Part shown: one piece after another, positions 14,264 to 19,134 of the stretch | Layout of the letters: each line of letters begins with the position of its first letter | Position numbering within the stretch: the stretch's first letter is position 1 | Assembly (NCBI GenBank): GCA_002344565.1 | Contig: DDTZ01000199.1 | Coordinates: 1-19,134, forward strand | Length of the DNA stretch: 19,134 nucleotides | Direction: 5' to 3' | Source of the DNA: Bdellovibrionaceae bacterium UBA2351 | GTDB taxonomy: Bacteria > Bdellovibrionota > Bdellovibrionia > Bdellovibrionales > Bdellovibrionaceae | Notes under the pieces: model-generated | Databases searched by the model: none | What the model was told of the DNA's origin: nothing | Seen by the model: the letters and a program-made list of their open reading frames with translations, nothing else | Program-made: the position numbers and the translations under genes

Positions 14264-15808
14264 TTGAAAATGATTAACCGCAAGTTAATAACTAACATAG
14301 CAGTAATAGCGACAATGACTATTATTGTAGGATTCCAAAATTGTTCTCAGCCAGGAAGTAGTTCAGCCAGTGCGACGGCTTCAGCGGATGTAGACACCGA
14401 AACTGAAACGGTTACAACGTCGGCCTATTCATCGCCTTCAGACATTGCTTCGGTAACATCCCCATCTGTAGTTGAGGGTAGTTCTATTGAAATTACGATT
14501 ACTTTGTCCGCAGTTTCAACTGTGGCACGCGTTTACAAATATATGACGCTAGATAGTACAGCTTATGCGGGATACAACTACACCGAAAATTACGGTGACG
14601 TCACAATTCCGGCGTATAGTAAAACAGCGACGATTACATTGGCGACTATGGACGACGGGCAAAATTACGGAAATACATATTTTTATGTATATGTCGGTCA
14701 GCTTGATCTAACTGACCCCGTTTATGTGTCTTCCACGGTAACTATTATTGAAGCAAGTTCTGCTAGCACTCAAAGTATGGTTACGGGGGCATACCACACC
14801 TGTGCGCTTGACAGTGTCCAGTCCGTTTGGTGTTGGGGTTACAATAATCACGGACAAAACGGTGATGGTAGCACAACAAATTCATATGTACCGCAATCGG
14901 TACCGGGGCTAAGCTCTTCGGTCAGTGCACTAGCCGCAGGTGCGTATCACACCTGTGCAATTATGAATTCTCGACTGTATTGCTGGGGCTATAACAGCAC
15001 GGGGCAATTAGGGCTTGGCAATAAAACCGATTACTATGCAGCAAAGGCCGTGGCGAATATGGCGACAGAAGTAACGGATGTTTCTGCTGGAAGTGGTTCA
15101 ACATGTGCCATTAAAAGTGGGGCCGTCTATTGTTGGGGTGACAATACCTACGGACAGTTAGGAAACGGAACAACAACCGCAACAACATCGGCTGGCGCGG
15201 TGTCGGGCCTCAGTGATTCAGTCACAAAGATATCGGTAGGCTATAGTCATGCGTGCGCAATTAAAAGCGAAGCGTTGTATTGCTGGGGTAGAAATAGCAG
15301 TGGCGAAGTCGGTGATGGAACAACTACAAATCAAGTTTATGCACAACCCGTTTCGGGAATGGAATCTGGAGTCACTTCGGTAGCTGCTGGTTTCAACTAC
15401 ACATGCGCTGTTCAGTCAGGACGAGTTAAGTGTTGGGGGCTAAATACGTATGGACAACTTGGCACTTCAAATACCACAGCTCACGTAGCTCCGTTCTATA
15501 ACGGATTGAGTGGGGTGGTAAAAGTTTCGGCCAATTTACTAACGACATGTGCTCAGCTGAGTGACGAAAGCTTGAAGTGCTGGGGCTACAATGGTTACGG
15601 ACAAGTGGGAACAAGTTCAACAACGGGCGGAATCACAGCTCCTAATACTGTTTTTAGCTACGGAGTATCCGGTGTATCTCAAGGACATGGATACCACGTA
15701 TGTTCCGAAGCCAATTCAGCGTATTACTGTTGGGGCTATAATTACTACGGTCAGTTGGGAATCGGTTCTTACACAACGAGCAATTCACCCAAAGCACTTT
15801 CTTTCTAG
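14264..15808 (+). CDS. Calx-beta plus RCC1-repeat lipoprotein
   Basis: The TTG at 14264 is five bases from GAGGGGG; an ATG at 14270 is an alternative. The 514-residue product has a type II signal peptide with lipobox FQNC (Cys27). A Ser/Thr-rich linker leads to a Calx-beta-like domain (about 60-165). Seven RCC1 repeats follow (about 172-510). Each has a Cys in a TCA/HACA-type turn and a CWG turn (first CWG at 190, last at 489) followed by N-x-x-GQ-G. Seven blades make a complete propeller. Seven Cys pairs suggest one disulfide per blade. It is likely an envelope or surface binding protein; the ligand is unknown. It is first gene of an operon with the next gene. Confidence 0.85.
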   Translation: MKMINRKLITNIAVIATMTIIVGFQNCSQPGSSSASATASADVDTETETVTTSAYSSPSDIASVTSPSVVEGSSIEITITLSAVSTVARVYKYMTLDSTAYAGYNYTENYGDVTIPAYSKTATITLATMDDGQNYGNTYFYVYVGQLDLTDPVYVSSTVTIIEASSASTQSMVTGAYHTCALDSVQSVWCWGYNNHGQNGDGSTTNSYVPQSVPGLSSSVSALAAGAYHTCAIMNSRLYCWGYNSTGQLGLGNKTDYYAAKAVANMATEVTDVSAGSGSTCAIKSGAVYCWGDNTYGQLGNGTTTATTSAGAVSGLSDSVTKISVGYSHACAIKSEALYCWGRNSSGEVGDGTTTNQVYAQPVSGMESGVTSVAAGFNYTCAVQSGRVKCWGLNTYGQLGTSNTTAHVAPFYNGLSGVVKVSANLLTTCAQLSDESLKCWGYNGYGQVGTSSTTGGITAPNTVFSYGVSGVSQGHGYHVCSEANSAYYCWGYNYYGQLGIGSYTTSNSPKALSF

Positions 15809-15817
15809 GAGACAATT

Positions 15818-16489
15818 ATGAAGACACTACTACTTACTTTTTTAATTTGTTTATCATTCCAATTGGCCCTGGCCAATTCAGAAAAAAAAGAGTCACTATT
15901 AGCGACGCTTAAAAATAGTACGCTAATGAAGTTTAGTGAAAAACCCCTCGCGGATCTTTGGAAAAGGCTCAAGCCAGTTGTCGGAGGCAGGTATAAAGAT
16001 AGTCTAGATCAGTATTTAGCTAAAAATAAAAATGTTCAAATTCCTGAACTGTCGGTGACGAATTTATACCGATCTCAGTCGGTAGAATCGGGATTTCGTT
16101 TGCTGATCAAGCATCCAAAACAGATCATGAATATTGAGTTTATTAACGACGATCATATTGCTGCTATCGTAAATGGAGTTCCATTTACCCATGAAGACAT
16201 GAAATCGTTTGATTCAATTATGAATAAGTTGATTAATCAGTTTTACGCTTCTAAAAAGAAACAAGTGAGTCAGGCTAACCAAGGTTCTCTATTTGTGTGG
16301 TCGTTGTTTCTATTTAGCTCCAATGCCAATGCTGCGGAATCGTGCCGAAATTTGATGGGAAAATTGTGTTGGGATCAGGTGGAAAGTGAATCTAATGGCG
16401 ACGCGGTGTCGACGGTGAAGCGCCTAATGCATGAAAAAATATTTCTCCAGCAGAGATTAAAAATTACATCGCTCAGGTCGAAGGTTTAA
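15818..16489 (+). CDS. Secreted protein, N-terminal part (frameshifted)
   Basis: The gene starts nine bases after the RCC1-lipoprotein stop; the ribosome site AGGAG overlaps that stop codon, so the two are co-transcribed. The 223-residue frame has a signal peptide (cleavage likely after ALA, residue 19) and no known family. A second hydrophobic stretch with a signal-like end (SLFVWSLFLFSSNANA, about 157-172) lies in the middle. At 16434-16439 the frame passes an A6 run; the following 16 residues (IFLQQRLKITSLRSKV) look like noise. Adding one A makes it continue into the frame ending at 16866, giving about 349 residues. As written the protein is truncated after Lys207. Confidence 0.7.
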   Translation: MKTLLLTFLICLSFQLALANSEKKESLLATLKNSTLMKFSEKPLADLWKRLKPVVGGRYKDSLDQYLAKNKNVQIPELSVTNLYRSQSVESGFRLLIKHPKQIMNIEFINDDHIAAIVNGVPFTHEDMKSFDSIMNKLINQFYASKKKQVSQANQGSLFVWSLFLFSSNANAAESCRNLMGKLCWDQVESESNGDAVSTVKRLMHEKIFLQQRLKITSLRSKV

Positions 16490-16866
16490 AGAAACAGTGC
16501 CTTCAAAACGAAGGCTCGTGTGCGCGTTTAGAATGGCAGCACTCTGTTTTGAAGTCAGTTTCTAATGAAACCGCTAAAGGTCGTCCGCAGGGTCCGGGGG
16601 GCAAACAGTCTCCAGCGCCGAAAGAAGAACCAAAGGAATCTAGCGCCGTCGCTGATTTTTGGGAGGATAATAGCTCCTGGTTGAAACCGACACTTATCAT
16701 TTCAGGAGTGGTGTTAGCGACTTGGGGGTTATGTCGTTCGAACGTGATTAATATTTTTGGTTGCGCACCAGATGATAAGGCATCGACGACAAGCACATTG
16801 TCTTCGGCATTACCCGTAGATTCGACTCCGACGGAGGCTATCTACACGGGGACTGCGACCAAGTAG
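16435..16866 (+). pseudogene. C-terminal part of the frameshifted secreted protein
   Basis: This frame, open from the A6 run, reads KNISPAEIKNYIAQVEGLKK and continues with two cysteines (KQCLQNEGSCARL), a Pro/Lys-rich linker (GRPQGPGGKQSPAPKEEP), one hydrophobic helix (about TLIISGVVLATWGLC) and a Ser/Thr-rich tail. Composition matches the preceding fragment and a coherent single protein, so this is a 3' part rather than a separate gene. The only candidate internal start (TTG at 16549) has no ribosome site. Its TAG stop is directly adjacent to the stop of the convergent outer-membrane-type gene. Confidence 0.65.
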
Positions 16867-17439
16867 TCACCATTTATAGTTAACGCCGACTGTGGGGGTC
16901 ATGAAGGCTTTCGAATAGCTGACACTTGTTTGAACATCGGAAACTAATTTTTTAGCGGCACTGCCGCTAAAATAGTTAAAGGCAAAGCTAACTTGAAAGT
17001 TTTCAGCAATTTCAGGAGAAACACCCAGTTGCAGAAGATAGTTTGTTCCTAGCCACTGTTCGGCAGTGCCACCAGAATCATAATTTGTTGTTGTTCGAAT
17101 TCCATAAATAAGATTTATGTAGTAAAGACCGCTACGACCGAATTCATAGCGTAAACTTGGTCCCATATCTTGAGTAGAGTAATTTGATTTTTGCTGGTTC
17201 ACTTCATCTTTTGATGTCACATTATAAAGCGACCACCCAAGATACATGGATTTTTTCTGATTTATTGTAAAGCCGATATTAAACACGTACATTGATTTTG
17301 CGGATGTTGCTGATGTGGTCGTTTCGACCGTGCTTTTATCGGTGAACAATATGTAATCTAATGCCAAGAGGGCCGTTGCTTGGGCAAAAGACGAAAAGAA
17401 GATGCATAGTAAAACACATTTAGAAAAATACCCAGTCAC
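16867..17439 (-). CDS. Small outer-membrane beta-barrel-like protein
   Basis: This is a 190-residue protein with a signal peptide (likely cleaved after AQA, residue 21). The mature chain alternates short amphipathic strands rich in Tyr, Thr, Ser and Asn with turns, and ends in Lys-Trp; a terminal aromatic residue is typical of proteins assembled by the BAM machinery. It is probably an eight-stranded barrel, judged by length. It starts with GTG, preceded by AAAGGTGA, nine bases after the MBL-hydrolase stop, so it belongs to the same operon. No specific family is recognised. Its stop codon touches the stop of the convergent gene without a terminator. Confidence 0.75.
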   Translation of the reverse strand: MTGYFSKCVLLCIFFSSFAQATALLALDYILFTDKSTVETTTSATSAKSMYVFNIGFTINQKKSMYLGWSLYNVTSKDEVNQQKSNYSTQDMGPSLRYEFGRSGLYYINLIYGIRTTTNYDSGGTAEQWLGTNYLLQLGVSPEIAENFQVSFAFNYFSGSAAKKLVSDVQTSVSYSKAFMTPTVGVNYKW

Positions 17440-17448
17440 GAGTCACCT

Positions 17449-18420
17449 TTATAGTTTAACTTCTAGGCCTTCATAGGCGAAATCCCACTCACAAGCTGGA
17501 ATTTCTTCATTGCATTCTTTTGCGTGATCTAAGCGCCATTGGAAGTACTCAAGCGTTTGATCTTTGATAGATTGAATTTGTTCGATAGTAGCGCCTGGAT
17601 CATGATGGGCAAACAGTACTTTCTTAATTCCTTCGCGGAAGGCTAAATCAAGACCGATTTGAGCGGCGCTATGACCCCAGTTTGCTTTTTCAGCAAGTTC
17701 CGGAAACGTATACTGAGCATCAAAATACATTAAATCAACTTTTTCGTATAAGTGTAAATCCGGTCCAAGTTCTTCGCGGCTCACGCGTGTACCTTCTGTG
17801 TCTACGCAGTGAGAATAGCATTTTCCACCGGCTTCAACTTTTAAACCCCAGCACGGATCTGGATGATCAAGCAAGTAGGGTGTAATCGTCATATCGCCAA
17901 TTTGATAAGGCTGGCGTGGTTCTAATACATGGAAATGTACTTTAGCGGCTAACTGTTCGAATGCCACGGGGAAGTAGGGTCGTCTAAAAATGCCACGGAT
18001 AAGGGCTTCAATATCTTTTTGAACCCCATAGTAGTGAATTTGTGTACCTGAAATAAAATGCGGAGTGAAGAATGGCAATCCCATTACGTGATCCCAATGA
18101 AAGTGAGTCATGTAGATGTGATACGGTCCTTTAACATGACCGGAAGTTCCCGACATAATTTTTTCGCTGAAATTACGAATGCCAGTGCCGCCGTCAATGA
18201 TCAGTTGTGTTTTTGCTGACTTTACTTCAACACATGTAGTGCCCGTGCCATAGCCGCCAACTTCATGTGTTTTTTTCGATGCTAAAAATTGCGAAGCGGT
18301 GTTCGATTTTTTAGAATCATATTCAGATAGAATATTTTGGATATGTGAAGTCCATCCTTGAGGCGTCATGCTCGAAGGTAGTGATCCTCTAACTCCCCAA
18401 AATTTAACATAAAGTGACAT
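17449..18420 (-). CDS. MBL-fold metallohydrolase
   Basis: The 323-residue enzyme has the metallo-beta-lactamase fold with a two-metal site: THFHWDH (His106, His108, Asp110, His111), His186 in LDHPDPCWG, Asp207 in the VDTEG motif, and His272/273 in FAHHDP. A WGHSA motif at 249-253 is typical of the PhnP/RNase Z-like branch (Lactamase_B_2), which includes phosphodiesterases. The N-terminal strand KFWGVRGS is also characteristic of this branch. No signal peptide is seen, so it acts in the cytoplasm. The substrate is not determined. The Shine-Dalgarno is weak. The gene lies between a [2Fe-2S] ferredoxin (31 bases upstream) and the barrel-like gene. Confidence 0.87.
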   Translation of the reverse strand: MSLYVKFWGVRGSLPSSMTPQGWTSHIQNILSEYDSKKSNTASQFLASKKTHEVGGYGTGTTCVEVKSAKTQLIIDGGTGIRNFSEKIMSGTSGHVKGPYHIYMTHFHWDHVMGLPFFTPHFISGTQIHYYGVQKDIEALIRGIFRRPYFPVAFEQLAAKVHFHVLEPRQPYQIGDMTITPYLLDHPDPCWGLKVEAGGKCYSHCVDTEGTRVSREELGPDLHLYEKVDLMYFDAQYTFPELAEKANWGHSAAQIGLDLAFREGIKKVLFAHHDPGATIEQIQSIKDQTLEYFQWRLDHAKECNEEIPACEWDFAYEGLEVKL

Positions 18421-18451
18421 ACTTAAAGGGTTCCATGGAGTATTTTATGCA

Positions 18452-18721
18452 TCAAGTGTTTTTTAAATATTTTAATTTTACAGTCTTTGATACAGGAAAT
18501 GTCTGACACGTCTTTACTGTTTTTGGATGCGACTCAGTTTCGTAACCTGGATTTACTTTCACGTCGCCTTCGCTGATTTCCGCTTCACAAAAGGAACATA
18601 CGCCCTCGAGGCACGAATACGAAGGACCAATTTGCGCGCGTAAACACGACTCAAGTATGGTTTCTGTTGGATCTGTGCTCACTTCGTGTTCAACAGAATT
18701 GATAGTTACTTTTGCCTTCAT
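18452..18721 (-). CDS. Plant-type [2Fe-2S] ferredoxin
   Basis: This 89-residue electron carrier has the ligand pattern Cys37-x4-Cys42-x2-Cys45-x26-Cys72, typical of plant-type [2Fe-2S] ferredoxins. The N-terminal strands fit a beta-grasp fold. It resembles the ferredoxin domain of oxygenase reductases as well as stand-alone ferredoxins; here it is stand-alone. AAGG lies eight bases before the ATG, 13 bases after the stop of the preceding partial gene. Its electron-transfer partner is not visible in the window. The absence of an obvious reductase or oxygenase next to it leaves the role open. Confidence 0.88.
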   Translation of the reverse strand: MKAKVTINSVEHEVSTDPTETILESCLRAQIGPSYSCLEGVCSFCEAEISEGDVKVNPGYETESHPKTVKTCQTFPVSKTVKLKYLKNT

Positions 18722-18734
18722 TCGGATTGCCTTA

Positions 18735-19134
18735 TTATTGTTTCTTTAATGTAAGAGGAAATTCTATCGAGTAGCCAAGAACAGAAAATATTTCGTACTG
18801 AGTAATATTAATATTTCTAGATTGTGTTTTTGTTGTTTCTGAAAAAATAAAATGTTTCACGCGCCATTTGTCTGGGCTTTCGTCATCCCAATTGCTTAAC
18901 CGTATATTTGACATATCAAAAACAAAATCAATTTTTGCGATTGTATTTTGATTTTGGCATGTGCCATACGCCATTATTTCAGGATGCTCGCCGCTATAGC
19001 TGACGTTGGGAGCCTCTAAAATCAGTAGAATCGTTGGGTATAGAGTACAGAAATCAGTGATGCTATTGTTCGCATGAATTTTAATATTTTCATACCTTAT
19101 TGAAAATTGCGGAGCATCGTTTTGGGATGTTTTC
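18735..19134 (-). CDS. Partial protein of unknown function (5' end beyond window)
   Basis: The frame ending at 18735 stays open to the window edge, so at least 132 residues are present and the N terminus lies beyond 19134; an internal ATG at 18974 is not the real start by necessity. The visible part has two cysteines (DFCTLYP and GTCQNQ) and a beta-type pattern of alternating hydrophobic and Ser/Asn/Thr residues, with no transmembrane segment. A periplasmic or secreted protein is possible, but the signal sequence would lie outside. It probably heads or belongs to the ferredoxin/MBL/barrel operon. Confidence 0.6.
   Translation of the reverse strand, partial: KTSQNDAPQFSIRYENIKIHANNSITDFCTLYPTILLILEAPNVSYSGEHPEIMAYGTCQNQNTIAKIDFVFDMSNIRLSNWDDESPDKWRVKHFIFSETTKTQSRNINITQYEIFSVLGYSIEFPLTLKKQ

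Overview
The window looks like a low-GC (roughly 40-44%) chromosomal stretch from a predatory or free-living member of the Bdellovibrionota (Bdellovibrio/Pseudobdellovibrionaceae type). The assignment is an inference. It rests on a TIGR02147/DUF4423-type regulator, many small lipoproteins and signal-peptide proteins without recognisable families, an RCC1-repeat lipoprotein, and HU, PfkA and YacG of ordinary proteobacterial type. No sequence search was possible. There are no tRNA or rRNA genes, insertion sequences, CRISPR arrays or phage genes, and no gene-free stretch exceeds 300 bases.

Layout. Positions 1-67 are an almost perfect palindrome serving as a terminator. It is followed by an OsmC-like peroxidase (-) divergent from a GltS-type symporter (+), then a small secreted protein (-) divergent from a Tat-exported FAD oxidoreductase (+). 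At 4093-4849 an XRE-type regulator is split by an 11-A run; divergent from it is a tiny six-cysteine secreted protein (+). The minus strand from 8401 down to 5235 carries a lipoprotein, yacG, hup with its terminator, a long nested hairpin, pfkA, and a membrane-anchored zinc-ribbon-like protein.

From 8595 to 10993 (+) lies a tight five-gene operon: lipoprotein, ECF sigma factor, single-pass anti-sigma-like protein with an acidic tail, a 54-residue acidic protein, and a Tat-signal protein made of six basic 18-residue repeats (DUF3106-like). This is the most system-like part of the window. A TIGR02147 regulator (+) follows. An OmpR-type two-component system (-, 14080-11889) is divergent from a two-gene unit (+) encoding a Calx-beta/RCC1 seven-bladed lipoprotein and a secreted protein broken by a frameshift at an A run. 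The right end is a minus-strand cluster: a partial gene at the window edge, a [2Fe-2S] ferredoxin, an MBL-fold hydrolase, and a small outer-membrane-type protein.

Two genes (4093-4849 and 15818-16866) are each broken by a single-base length change in a poly-A run. This could be sequencing error, recent decay or transcriptional slippage; the sequence alone cannot tell. Several convergent gene pairs have stop codons 0-11 bases apart with no intrinsic terminator between them.
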